A stretch of 42,532 nucleotides of DNA, taken from contig NZ_JAILWB010000030.1 of NCBI RefSeq assembly GCF_025699295.1, positions 1-42,532 on the forward strand. Reading direction: 5' to 3'. The stretch is from Hydrogenophaga sp. GTDB taxonomy: Bacteria > Pseudomonadota > Gammaproteobacteria > Burkholderiales > Burkholderiaceae_C. Shown here one piece after another: positions 16,632 to 24,636 of the stretch (positions are counted from its first letter, which is position 1; each line of letters starts with the position of its first letter). Made by a program: the position numbers and the translations under genes. The notes beneath the pieces were generated by a model. It was not told the origin of the DNA and ran no database searches. It saw only the letters and a list, made by a program, of their open reading frames with translations.

Positions 16632-18116
16632 ATGCGACAACAGCTGTGGCTCGGTGTGCGGTGGTGGGTGCTTGGCGGGCTCGTGCTGGCGCTGGCGGGC
16701 GCGGTGCTGCTGGCGCGCCAGTCGCTGGCCGAACAGCGTGCGCTGTTCGAGACCGATGCACGCATCGTGCACCGCCTGCTGAGCCAGCAGGTGGTGCAGC
16801 ACGACGCCATCCTGGCGACGCTGGCACTGCTCCAGCCCGTGCCGCAGGGTACGAGCAGCGCGTCGCCCGAACAGCGACTGCCCGCGCTGTACCCGCAGAT
16901 ACTGGCGGTGCAGCGCCGCGGCCCCGACCAGGCCTGGGCCGACCCGCAGCTGGCGCGCGCCGAAGCCGCCTCGCACACCCTGCGCCATGCCACGCTGGGC
17001 GCCGTCGACCTTGAACGAGGACGCTACCAGCTGGTGCTGTCCGCGTCACCCACCAGCTACGCGCTGGATCTGGACCTGCGCGCCATGGTGCCGTGGGCGG
17101 AGTGGCCGATGCAGCCTCAAAGCAGCCCGGTGCGGGTGGTGCTGGAACACGCGGATGCGCGCCATGTGATCCAGCCCGGTGACAACACTGTGGGCGCCGC
17201 TGGTGCTGGTTGGCATTGGGAGGCGCGCAAGGCGCTGGCCAGCGAGAGCCAGCCCTTCGATGTGGTCAGCACACTGACCGTGGGTGCGGGCCAGTTGCCC
17301 TGGCTGCGCATGCTGGCCTGGATGCTGACCGTGGCTGCACTGCTGACGGCGCTGCACCACCTGCAACGACAGCGCGTGGCGCGCCAGCGCGCGGAGGAAC
17401 TGCTGCGCCTGGGCCAGGTGGCGCGCCTGAACACGCTGGGCGAGCTGGCCGCCGGCATGGCGCACGAGCTCAACCAGCCGCTCACAGCCGTGCTGGCCAA
17501 TACGCAGGCCGCGCAGAGGCTGCTGGATGACGAGCCCCCCGAACTGGGCACGGCACGCGGCGCCATGGCGCAGGCGGCGGCGCAGGCGCGGCGCGCCGCC
17601 GAGGTCGTGGGCCGGCTGCGCCGCGCGGTCGAGCGGCCCGACGCGGGGGGTACCCTGCGACCAGTCAACCTGAACGAGACGGTGCGGCGCGCGCTCTACC
17701 TGCTGGAGCCCGAATGCCAGCGCCGCGACGTCGCGCCCGTGCTGCAAGGCACCGAAACAGTGACCGTACTGGCCGATGCGGTGGCACTGGACCAGATCGT
17801 GCACAACCTCCTCTTCAACGCGCTGCAGGCCCTCGAACAGGTGCCCGCCGCGCAACGCTCGCTCATCCTCACGATCGGAACCCGGGACGGGCGCGGCGAA
17901 CTCACGGTGGCCGACAGCGGGCCGGGCATTCCACCCGACGTCCTGCCACGCCTGTTCGAACCCTTCTTCTCCACGCGCCAGGGTGGGCTGGGGCTGGGTC
18001 TGAGCCTGTGCGAGACACTGGCCAACGGGATGGGCGGCACCCTGGGCGCGGCCAACCGCGCGCTCGGCGGCGCCGTTTTCACCCTGTTGCTGCCCCTGGA
18101 CGAGGATCGACCGTGA
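16632..18116 (+). CDS. Membrane sensor histidine kinase with periplasmic domain
   Basis: The 494-residue kinase has TM1 (~9-29) and TM2 (~220-242) flanking a ~190-residue periplasmic domain of no recognised family. A short linker (RQRAEELLRLGQVARLNTLGE) leads to HisKA with H-box GMAHELNQPL (His278), an N-box HNLLFNALQAL (~389), DSGPGIPP (~427) and GLGLGLSLCETL. This FixL-like transmitter is followed by a FixJ/LuxR-type regulator overlapping by GTGA. ATG 16632 is the first codon consistent with the TM1 start. The genes behind the regulator encode two secreted proteins, suggesting the periplasmic domain senses something they bind. Confidence 0.88.
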   Translation: MRQQLWLGVRWWVLGGLVLALAGAVLLARQSLAEQRALFETDARIVHRLLSQQVVQHDAILATLALLQPVPQGTSSASPEQRLPALYPQILAVQRRGPDQAWADPQLARAEAASHTLRHATLGAVDLERGRYQLVLSASPTSYALDLDLRAMVPWAEWPMQPQSSPVRVVLEHADARHVIQPGDNTVGAAGAGWHWEARKALASESQPFDVVSTLTVGAGQLPWLRMLAWMLTVAALLTALHHLQRQRVARQRAEELLRLGQVARLNTLGELAAGMAHELNQPLTAVLANTQAAQRLLDDEPPELGTARGAMAQAAAQARRAAEVVGRLRRAVERPDAGGTLRPVNLNETVRRALYLLEPECQRRDVAPVLQGTETVTVLADAVALDQIVHNLLFNALQALEQVPAAQRSLILTIGTRDGRGELTVADSGPGIPPDVLPRLFEPFFSTRQGGLGLGLSLCETLANGMGGTLGAANRALGGAVFTLLLPLDEDRP

Positions 18117-18766
18117 GCCACACCGATCTGTATACCCTGTCGCCCACCGTCCACCTGATCGACGACGACCAGGCCGTGCGCGACGGCCTGGCCCTGCTGA
18201 TCGGCACGGTCGGTTTGCGCGTGCAGCCGTGGAGCGATCCGCAGGCCTTCCTGGCGCAGTTCGACCGCGAGGGCATCGGCGCCATCGTGCTCGATGTGCG
18301 CATGCCCGGCATCAGCGGTCTGAGCGTGCTCGACACGTTGGTGGCCCAGGACGTGGACCAGCCGGTGATCATGCTCACCGGCCACGGCACGGTGGACATG
18401 TGCCGCCGCGCCTTCAAGGCCGGTGCGGCCGAGTTCCTGGAAAAGCCGGTGGACGACGAGGCCCTGCTCGAAGCCCTGCAGAACGCGGTGCGCCAGCATG
18501 TGCGCTCACGCCAGCGCCACCAGGCCGACCGCACGGCGCGCGAGCGATACGCGCAGCTCTCCGAACGCGAGCGCGAGGTGCTGGGGTTGATCGTCGAGGG
18601 CCTGACCAACAAGGAGATCGGCCGCGCGCTGGGCCTGTCGCCCCGCACGGTGGAGACCCACCGCGCCAACCTGTTTGGCAAGCTGCAGGCGCCCTCCCTG
18701 GCGCAACTGATCCGGCACTACGCCGCGCTGGTCGACGCCGGCGACGCGGGCGGCGGCACTGCGTAG
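18113..18766 (+). CDS. FixJ/LuxR-family response regulator
   Basis: The 217-residue protein has an N-terminal receiver (HLIDDDQAVRDGLALL acidic pair; phospho-acceptor Asp in IVLDVRMPGISG; conserved Lys in FLEKPVDDE) and a C-terminal LuxR-type helix-turn-helix (LSEREREVLGLIVEGLTNKE, LSPRTVETHRANLFGKL). The GTG start overlaps the kinase stop (GTGA), so the pair is co-translated and should be cognate. A dyad (CTACG-N10-CGTAG) just downstream at 18769-18788 could be its binding site for the secreted-protein genes. The RR is FixJ-like, distinct from the NarL-type SenR. Confidence 0.92.
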   Translation: MSHTDLYTLSPTVHLIDDDQAVRDGLALLIGTVGLRVQPWSDPQAFLAQFDREGIGAIVLDVRMPGISGLSVLDTLVAQDVDQPVIMLTGHGTVDMCRRAFKAGAAEFLEKPVDDEALLEALQNAVRQHVRSRQRHQADRTARERYAQLSEREREVLGLIVEGLTNKEIGRALGLSPRTVETHRANLFGKLQAPSLAQLIRHYAALVDAGDAGGGTA

Positions 18767-18768
18767 TT

Positions 18769-18788
18769 CTACGGAGGGCCGCGCGTAG
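18769..18788. promoter_or_regulatory. CTACG-N10-CGTAG dyad between regulator and HbpS-like gene
   Basis: CTACG at 18769-18773 and CGTAG at 18784-18788 form an inverted repeat. TTCTACGG (18767-18774) recurs as TTCTACAG at 18818-18825, about five helical turns downstream and before the HbpS-like start at 18871. LuxR-type dimers usually bind such short dyads, so a site for the adjacent regulator is plausible. No good -35/-10 pair is evident. Confidence 0.35.
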
Positions 18789-18870
18789 CCGCACGAATGG
18801 TGAATCTGCACTGCGATTTCTACAGTTCTCCCACGGTTGATCGAACCGTTTCACAACACCGGAGAACACC

Positions 18871-19365
18871 TTGAAAACCATCGCCCGAACCGCCTTGATT
18901 GCCCTTTCGCTGACCACCACCGCCTTCGCCAGTGCGCAGGGCGTGCGCGTGGAAAAGAACATGTCGCTCGAACTCGCCACCCAGCTCGCCAGTGTCACCG
19001 TGGCCGCCTGTAGCGCAGCGGGCTACAACGTGTCGGCCACCGTCGTCGACCATGCCGGTGGCGTGCGCGCCGTGATGCGCGCCGACAACGCCGGCCCGCA
19101 CACTCTCGAAGCCAGCCGCCTGAAGGCCTTCACCTCGGCCTCGGCAAAGAACACCACGCAGGCCATCATGGAAGCCTCGCAGAAGAACCCGGCCGCCGCC
19201 AATCTGGTCCACATCCCCGGCTACCTGCTGCTGGGCGGTGGCGTGCCCGTGAAGGTGGGCAATGAAGTGATCGGTGCCGTGGGCGTGGGTGGCGCGCCCG
19301 GTGGTCACCTCGACGAGCAATGCGCCATGGCGGCGATCGACAAGGTGAAGGACCAACTGAAATGA
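18871..19365 (+). CDS. Secreted HbpS/GlcG family (DUF336) protein
   Basis: The 164-residue protein starts with a cleavable signal peptide (MKTIARTALIALSLTTTAFA-SAQ) and continues as one HbpS/GlcG domain: LATQLASVTVAACSAAGYNV, VVDHAGGVRAVMRAD, AFTSASAKNTTQ, IPGYLLLGGGVPVKVGNEV and GAVGVGGAPGGHLDEQCA. HbpS of Streptomyces is an extracellular haem-binding octamer that tunes a sensor kinase. The start is TTG at 18871, preceded by GGAG at 18861-18864. It follows the two-component pair and overlaps the ankyrin gene (ATGA). Haem binding is not demonstrated by the sequence alone. Confidence 0.85.
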   Translation: MKTIARTALIALSLTTTAFASAQGVRVEKNMSLELATQLASVTVAACSAAGYNVSATVVDHAGGVRAVMRADNAGPHTLEASRLKAFTSASAKNTTQAIMEASQKNPAAANLVHIPGYLLLGGGVPVKVGNEVIGAVGVGGAPGGHLDEQCAMAAIDKVKDQLK

Positions 19366-20054
19366 GGCGCCGCCCGCTGATCACCGGCCTGCTGTTGGCA
19401 GCGTTGGCGTCCACCGTGCCCGCCTGGGCGCAGGTGGCCCCCAGCGCCAGCGAAGCCGCCACCTACAGCGGCCTGCACGCGGCCGCGCACCAGGGCGACG
19501 CCGGGAAGATCGCGCGCCTGGTGGCCAGCGGCGCAGTGGTGAACACCACCGATGCTCACGGCCGCACGCCCTTGCACGTGGCCACGTTCGCGCGGCAGCG
19601 CGAGGCCATCCGTGCGCTTGCCAAGGCAGGCGCCGACATCGACCAGTTGGAGAACGACCGCTACGACGCGGTGACCATCGCCTCGGTGGCCGACGACGAG
19701 GACACGCTGCGCCTGCTGCTGCAACTGGGCGCAAGCGCGAAACAGACCACCAGCCGCTACGAAGGAACCGCCCTGATCGCCGCCGCCCACCTCGGGCATG
19801 ACGGCGTGGTGCGCCAGCTCATCGCCGCCGGTGCTCCGCTGGACCACGTGAACAACCTGCACTGGACGGCGGTGATCGAGTCCATCGTGCTGGGCAACGG
19901 CGGTGCACGCCACCAGGCCACGCTGCGTGCACTCATCGATGCCGGTGCCAACCTGCAGTTGACCGACCGGAACGGGCAGACGCCTCTGGCGCTTGCGAAG
20001 TCGCGCGGCTACGCGGCGATGGTGGCGATGCTGGAGAAGGCCGGCGCGCGCTGA
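19362..20054 (+). CDS. Secreted ankyrin-repeat protein
   Basis: The 230-residue protein has a signal peptide (RRRPLITGLLLAALASTVPAWA) and five or so ankyrin repeats, e.g. GRTPLHVATFARQREAIRAL, LIAAAHLGHDGVVRQLIAAG and NGQTPLALAKSRGYAAMVAM. It should be a periplasmic protein-interaction module. Start ATG 19362 overlaps the HbpS-like stop by four bases, so the two are made together and may form a complex. Its stop is six bases from the convergent tyrS stop. Confidence 0.85.
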   Translation: MRRRPLITGLLLAALASTVPAWAQVAPSASEAATYSGLHAAAHQGDAGKIARLVASGAVVNTTDAHGRTPLHVATFARQREAIRALAKAGADIDQLENDRYDAVTIASVADDEDTLRLLLQLGASAKQTTSRYEGTALIAAAHLGHDGVVRQLIAAGAPLDHVNNLHWTAVIESIVLGNGGARHQATLRALIDAGANLQLTDRNGQTPLALAKSRGYAAMVAMLEKAGAR

Positions 20055-20060
20055 CAGCGT

Positions 20061-21311
20061 TCAGGCCAGCGTCACGCGGGCGAACTTGCGTTTGCCCACC
20101 TGCACGACGAAAGTCCCGGCCGGCAGTCTCAGGCCCTTGTCGCTGATGACGGCGCCATCGACCCGCACCCCGCCACCATCGATCAGGCGGTTGGCCTCGC
20201 TGTTCGATGGCGCCAGCCCGGCCGACTTCAAGAGCGGTGCCATCCCCAGCGGCGCGCCCCCCAAAGACACCTCGGGGATGTCGTCAGGGATGCCGCCCTT
20301 GCTGCGGTTGATGAAGTCCTGCTCGGCCGCGTCTGCTGCCGCAGCGTTGTGAAAGCGCGTGGTGATTTCCTTCGCCAGAGCAACCTTGGCATCCTTGGGG
20401 TTCGCACCTGCGGCAACCGCCTGCTTCAGCGACTCGATGTGTGCCAGCGACTGGAACGACAGCAGGGTGTACCAGCGCCACATCAGCGTGTCCGAAATAC
20501 TGAGCACCTTGGCGAACATCGAGTTCGCGTCCTCGGTGATGCCGATGTAGTTGTTCTTGCTCTTGGACATCTTGTCCACGCCGTCGAGGCCTTCCAGCAA
20601 GGGCATGGTCAGGATGCACTGCGGCTCCTGGCCGTACTCGGCCTGCAGGTGGCGGCCCATGAGCAGGTTGAATTTCTGGTCCGTGCCGCCCAGCTCCAGA
20701 TCGCTCCTGAGCGCCACCGAGTCGTAGCCCTGCATCAGCGGGTACAGGAACTCGTGCACGCTGATCGGCGTGCCGGCCTTGAAGCGGTCGTGGAAATCGT
20801 TGCGCTCCATCATGCGTGCCACGGTGTACTTGGCGGCGAGCTGGATCATGCCCATCGAACCCAGTGGCAGACTCCACTCGCTGTTGTAGCGGATCTCGGT
20901 TCTGGAGGGGTCCAGCACCAGGCTGGCCTGCCGGTAATAGGTCTCGGCGTTGGCCTTGATCTGCTCCGGCGTGAGCGGCGGGCGCGTGTTGTTGCGGCCC
21001 GAGGGGTCGCCAATCAGGCTGGTGAAGTCGCCGATCAGGAAGATCACCTGGTGGCCCAGGTCCTGCAGCTGGCGCATCTTGTTGAGCACCACCGTGTGGC
21101 CGATGTGGATGTCCGGCGCGGTCGGGTCCAGTCCGAGCTTGATGCGCAGCGGCTGCCCGCTGGTTTCCGACTGTGACAATTTTTTGACCCAGTCGGCCTG
21201 GGGTATCAATTCTTCGCACCCCCGCAGCGTAACGCCCAGCGCTTCTCTTACACCGTCCGTCAGTGGCAGATTTTTTTGAGAACTTTCGGTGTCGTTTGTA
21301 AGGGCGTTCAT
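20061..21311 (-). CDS. tyrS: Tyrosyl-tRNA synthetase
   Basis: Class I TyrRS of 416 residues, charging tRNA-Tyr. It has the HIGH motif in PDIHIGHTVVLNKM, KMSKS in GVDKMSKSKNNYIG, the GGTDQKFNLLMGR tyrosine-binding segment, and a C-terminal S4-type domain (NRLIDGGGVRVDGAVISDKG, VQVGKRKFARVTL). ATG 21311 gives the normal N-terminus. It is divergent from the M23 peptidase gene, and the 198-base gap must hold both promoters. No T-box-like leader is evident. Confidence 0.97.
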   Translation of the reverse strand: MNALTNDTESSQKNLPLTDGVREALGVTLRGCEELIPQADWVKKLSQSETSGQPLRIKLGLDPTAPDIHIGHTVVLNKMRQLQDLGHQVIFLIGDFTSLIGDPSGRNNTRPPLTPEQIKANAETYYRQASLVLDPSRTEIRYNSEWSLPLGSMGMIQLAAKYTVARMMERNDFHDRFKAGTPISVHEFLYPLMQGYDSVALRSDLELGGTDQKFNLLMGRHLQAEYGQEPQCILTMPLLEGLDGVDKMSKSKNNYIGITEDANSMFAKVLSISDTLMWRWYTLLSFQSLAHIESLKQAVAAGANPKDAKVALAKEITTRFHNAAAADAAEQDFINRSKGGIPDDIPEVSLGGAPLGMAPLLKSAGLAPSNSEANRLIDGGGVRVDGAVISDKGLRLPAGTFVVQVGKRKFARVTLA

Positions 21312-21509
21312 ACGGGTTTTCTCAGATGCGAGGGACAGCGTGCTGGCTATACTGCCGGTCGCTGGTGACAGATTTTAGTTGGCGCACTTTTTGCACGATA
21401 TCAAGTCGGTTCGTCACCGCCAGGGCGTTTGAGTGAACTTGTTCCGCCTCAAGCGCTCTTTTTGTGTGCGCCGCCCCCCAGGGAGACGGCTTTACCGGAA
21501 ACACCGATT
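21312..21509. promoter_or_regulatory. Divergent tyrS / M23 peptidase intergenic region
   Basis: This 198-base gap separates the divergent starts of tyrS and the peptidase gene. A TATACT box at 21348-21353 (plus strand) is the best -10 candidate but has no good -35. A GGAAA at 21497-21501 could be the ribosome-binding site for a TTG start at 21510. Nothing else recognisable is seen. Confidence 0.3.
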
Positions 21510-22877
21510 TTGACCCGTCCGCTACTTCTCACGCTGGCACAGCTTTTTGATGCCACGGCCCAGACCCTCTCGCGCCACCCGCGCCGCATCATGGGCGGTC
21601 TTGGCGTGGTCCTGCTGGGCACCGGGGTGACGGCCTTCGGCATTGCACCGCTCGCGCCCGACGCCTCGGACATCCCGGTGCGTCAGGTCATCGAAGCCCT
21701 GAATGTGCCGGCGCAGGCCGACATCGACGCCCTCTCTGCCGCACAGCCCGCGGCAATGCTGGTGCTGTTCCGCACCGAGACCACGCGGCGCGACGACACC
21801 GCGCAGAGTCTGCTGCAGCGCCTGGGTGTTCCCGACTCCCAAGCCCAGACCTTCCTGCGCAACGACCCTCTGGCCCGACAACTGCTGCAGGCCGGGCGCA
21901 CCGGCCGACCTGTCAGTATCGAGGCCAACGAACGCAACGAGTTGCTGCGCCTGACCGCGCGCTGGCTCTCCGCCGATGACCGCGGCTTCACCCGCCTGGT
22001 GGTGGAAAAGTCCGAGGACGGCACGCTCAGGTCGCGACTGGAACAGGGCGCGCTCACGGCATCGACGCGCCTGGCCAGCGGTGTGATCCGCAGCTCACTG
22101 TTCGCGGCCACCGACGAGGCCGGCATTCCCGACCCGATTGCCATTCAGCTGGCCGAGATGTTTTCCAGCGACATCGACTTCCGCCGCGACCTTCGCCAGG
22201 GCGACCGGTTCAGCGTCGTCTATGAAAGCCTCGAAGCCGACGGAGAGGCCTTGCGCACCGGCCGCGTGCTGAGCGCCGAGTTCGTCAACAACGGCAAGGA
22301 ACACGAGGCCATGTGGTTTGAGGAACCGGGCCACAGAGGCGGCTACTACGGGTTCGATGGACAGAGCTCACGCCGCTACTACCTGTCATCGCCGCTCGAG
22401 TTCTCGCGTGTCAGCAGCGGCTATGGCATGCGCTTTCACCCGATTTCCGGCACACGCAAGCCACACATGGGCGTGGACTACGCAGCGCCCACAGGCACCC
22501 CGGTGCGCACCATCGGTGACGGCGTGGTGGAGTTTGCTGGCGTGCAACGGGGTTACGGCAACGTGATCTACGTCCGCCACCGAAACAACCAGATGACCGT
22601 CTACGCCCACCTGAGCCGCATCGGCGTGCGCAAGGGCCAGCGCGTTGACCAGGGTGATTTCATCGGTGCCGTGGGCAGCACGGGCGCATCCACCGGCCCG
22701 CACCTGCATCTGGAGTTCCGCGACAACGGCGTGCACGTGGATCCTCTGTCGATCGCGCGCAAGAGCGAATCGGTTCCGGTGCCACCCGCCCTGCGCCAGC
22801 GCTTCGACGCCGTGGCCCATCTGCAGCGCTTGCAACTGGATGCAGCGGCCAGCATCCAGCAGGCCAGCGCCGAGTAG
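21510..22877 (+). CDS. M23 family peptidoglycan endopeptidase with N-terminal membrane anchor
   Basis: The ~455-residue protein has a basic N-terminus and one membrane helix (GGLGVVLLGTGVTAFGIAPL). A ~180-residue periplasmic region follows that resembles the N-terminal domain of OapA/NlpD-like murein proteins. The C-terminal M23 domain shows zinc ligands in KPHMGVDYAAPTG and GPHLHLEF. Such enzymes cut cross-links between stem peptides. TTG 21510 is chosen because of GGAAA nine bases upstream; the frame stays open back to TTG 21429, so the start is uncertain. Bactofilin is encoded nearby on the opposite strand. Confidence 0.85.
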   Translation: MTRPLLLTLAQLFDATAQTLSRHPRRIMGGLGVVLLGTGVTAFGIAPLAPDASDIPVRQVIEALNVPAQADIDALSAAQPAAMLVLFRTETTRRDDTAQSLLQRLGVPDSQAQTFLRNDPLARQLLQAGRTGRPVSIEANERNELLRLTARWLSADDRGFTRLVVEKSEDGTLRSRLEQGALTASTRLASGVIRSSLFAATDEAGIPDPIAIQLAEMFSSDIDFRRDLRQGDRFSVVYESLEADGEALRTGRVLSAEFVNNGKEHEAMWFEEPGHRGGYYGFDGQSSRRYYLSSPLEFSRVSSGYGMRFHPISGTRKPHMGVDYAAPTGTPVRTIGDGVVEFAGVQRGYGNVIYVRHRNNQMTVYAHLSRIGVRKGQRVDQGDFIGAVGSTGASTGPHLHLEFRDNGVHVDPLSIARKSESVPVPPALRQRFDAVAHLQRLQLDAAASIQQASAE

Positions 22878-22905
22878 AGACCTCTCGACAGGCACTGTCC
22901 TGACA

Positions 22906-22945
22906 CCACAAAAAAAGGGAGCCCGATGGACTCCCTTTTTTGTGG
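22906..22945. terminator. Bidirectional intrinsic terminator between M23 peptidase and erpA
   Basis: CCACAAAAAAAGGGAG (22906-22921) pairs with CTCCCTTTTTTGTGG (22931-22945) around a nine-base loop. The A-run on one side and T-run on the other let it act on transcripts from both convergent genes (stops at 22877 and 22966). Confidence 0.85.
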
Positions 22946-22965
22946 CCGCAGCCGCGACCCGCGTA

Positions 22966-23331
22966 TCAGACGCTGAAGCTGGAGCCACAACCGCAAGTGG
23001 TCGTGGCATTGGGATTCTTGATCACGAACTGCGCGCCCTCAAGGTCTTCCTTGTAGTCGATCTCCGCGCCCACGAGGTACTGGTAGCTCATCGCATCGAT
23101 CAGCAAGGACACACCATTCTTGGACATCGTCGTGTCGTCCTCGTTGACGATCTCGTCAAACGTGAAACCATACTGGAAGCCCGAGCAACCACCGCCCTGC
23201 ACGAACACGCGCAGCTTGAGGTCGGGATTGCCTTCTTCGGCCACCAGCTCGGCCACCTTGGCCGCCGCGCTGTCGGTGAAGACCAGCGGTGCCGGCATGT
23301 CGGTCTGAATGTTTTCGGCGACTGCGCTCAT
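22966..23331 (-). CDS. erpA: Iron-sulfur cluster insertion protein ErpA
   Basis: ErpA is an A-type carrier that delivers Fe-S clusters to apoproteins such as IspG. The 121-residue protein has the three cluster-ligand cysteines: one in QGGGCSGFQYGF and two in TTCGCGSSF near the C-terminus. ATG 23331 (MSAVAENIQ) fits the family; a longer frame to 23364 adds 11 unrelated residues. Its upstream region (23332-23454) carries two short perfect palindromes. Confidence 0.95.
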   Translation of the reverse strand: MSAVAENIQTDMPAPLVFTDSAAAKVAELVAEEGNPDLKLRVFVQGGGCSGFQYGFTFDEIVNEDDTTMSKNGVSLLIDAMSYQYLVGAEIDYKEDLEGAQFVIKNPNATTTCGCGSSFSV

Positions 23332-23341
23332 GGAATACCTC

Positions 23342-23436
23342 TTGACTGAACCGCGACCGGTCAATGGCCTGCGGAAATGACGGGGCGGGTGCGTCGCACC
23401 CAGGAACTGGCAACTGTTCCCGGCGATGCTATAGCA
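23342..23436 (-). promoter_or_regulatory. Palindromes upstream of erpA, with a possible -10
   Basis: A perfect 15-base palindrome GGGTGCG-T-CGCACCC lies at 23387-23401 and a perfect TGCTATAGCA at 23427-23436. Read on the minus strand the latter looks like an extended -10 (TGcTATAGC). TTGAC/GTCAA arms (23342-23346, 23360-23364) form a third, weaker dyad. No convincing IscR consensus is present; any regulator is unidentified. Confidence 0.3.
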
Positions 23437-23454
23437 AATCGCTCGGGAATGCCT

Positions 23455-23853
23455 TCAGCTGTTGTTTGCCGCCAGTTTCAGTGTGGGTTTGTCTTCGACA
23501 CCGCCGGCCATGGGTTTGAGCTGACCGGAGATGGTGGCACCCTGGTGCATTTCCAGGGCCTTGTAGGACACATCGCCCTCGATTCGGGCCTTGGGCTGCA
23601 GCTCCAGCAACTCGAAGGCGAGCACGGGGCCCTTGACCTGTCCATTGATGATGACGTGATCGGCGTGAATCTGGCCGGTCACCACCGCCACCTCACTGAC
23701 CACAAGGATGCTGGCCTGCTCGTCGCTGGCCCGGATGTCGCCCACCACTTCGCCGTCAATGCGCAGTCCGTCGTGGAACAGCACGTTGCCTTCGACGCGG
23801 GTGCCCTGGGCAATCAGGCTCTTGATGGGCGGCTGCTTCTTCTTTGCAAACAT
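23455..23853 (-). CDS. Bactofilin
   Basis: The 132-residue protein starts MFAKKKQPPIKSLIAQGT and then has the bactofilin beta-helix core: EGNVLFHDGLRIDGEVVGDI, VVTGQIHADHVIINGQVKGP, LQPKARIEGDVSYKALEMHQ, ISGQL. Bactofilins polymerise into cytoskeletal filaments that position cell-wall enzymes. ATG 23853 is chosen; the frame stays open upstream but that region is the coding sequence of the neighbouring coiled-coil protein in another frame. It lies downstream of that protein (29-base gap). Confidence 0.88.
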   Translation of the reverse strand: MFAKKKQPPIKSLIAQGTRVEGNVLFHDGLRIDGEVVGDIRASDEQASILVVSEVAVVTGQIHADHVIINGQVKGPVLAFELLELQPKARIEGDVSYKALEMHQGATISGQLKPMAGGVEDKPTLKLAANNS

Positions 23854-23882
23854 GGATTCTCCTGACGGCGGACCGTATGGGG

Positions 23883-24590
23883 TTACAGGTTGAAGGATTG
23901 CATGGACCTGACCGAGTTGCCCTGCAGGATCTTGGCGGTCACGTTTTCTACCACGGCCTGCGCGGGGACGTCCACCACGCCTTCCATGCGGAGATAGCCC
24001 TTGATCAGCACCGGCTGGGGCGATGGCGCCTGTCTGGCCGACCACGGCTTGCCCGCCAGCGTGCCCGCGAACGTGACTTCCAGCGCACCCTTGAAGTCCG
24101 GCGCATTCTTGCTCGCCTGGATCATGAGCACCTGCCACTTCAGTTCGGTGTCCGAAAGCCGCTCGGCCTGCAACCCGCGAATGCTCAGTGCGCCGTTACC
24201 AGAGCCCGGGATCAGGCGCTCGAAGAAGCCCAGGTCACTGCGCAGCAGCTGGTTGTCAGCCTGCAGTTGCCGAATCTGCATCATCAGTTGCTCCTGCGCG
24301 CTGCGTTCTGTGATCAGCAGGCTGTCGGTGGTGTTGGCCACCGATTGCGCTTCCTGCAGATCGGTGCGCAGGGTCTGAACCTCGCGGCGCAGTTGCTCAA
24401 GCTCTTGCTGGGCGTTGCGGTCCAGCCCAGCAATATCCTTGCCGAACTCGAAGGCCCAGACCGCGAGCGCGCCCGAGAAGCCCAGCACCACCGCGCCCAG
24501 CAGCCAGCGCAGAGGCCATGGCAGGGTGCTGCGCACCGACACCCTCGGTGCGCTGACGGTCAGTCTTCTACGCAGCAGGCGGAACCGCAT
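23883..24590 (-). CDS. Membrane-anchored coiled-coil protein (DUF6776-like)
   Basis: The 235-residue protein has a basic start, one transmembrane helix (WLLGAVVLGFSGALAVWAFE), a long coiled coil (~60-120: AQQELEQLRREVQTLRTDLQ, LLITERSAQEQLMMQIRQLQ) and a C-terminal beta-rich domain (WQVLMIQASKNAPDFKGAL to MQSFNL). It probably spans the inner membrane with a periplasmic C-terminus. The bactofilin gene lies immediately downstream, suggesting a membrane partner for that filament; no function is established. Confidence 0.7.
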   Translation of the reverse strand: MRFRLLRRRLTVSAPRVSVRSTLPWPLRWLLGAVVLGFSGALAVWAFEFGKDIAGLDRNAQQELEQLRREVQTLRTDLQEAQSVANTTDSLLITERSAQEQLMMQIRQLQADNQLLRSDLGFFERLIPGSGNGALSIRGLQAERLSDTELKWQVLMIQASKNAPDFKGALEVTFAGTLAGKPWSARQAPSPQPVLIKGYLRMEGVVDVPAQAVVENVTAKILQGNSVRSMQSFNL

Positions 24591-24636
24591 TCAAACCTTT
24601 CAAAATGCAAGCAAACGCAACCCGGGCCCAGAAAGC

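Noticed and set aside
23455..24138. Extended bactofilin with ~95 extra N-terminal residues
   Set aside because: The extra part overlaps the coiled-coil protein gene in another frame and has no bactofilin character; MFAKKK at 23853 is the natural start.
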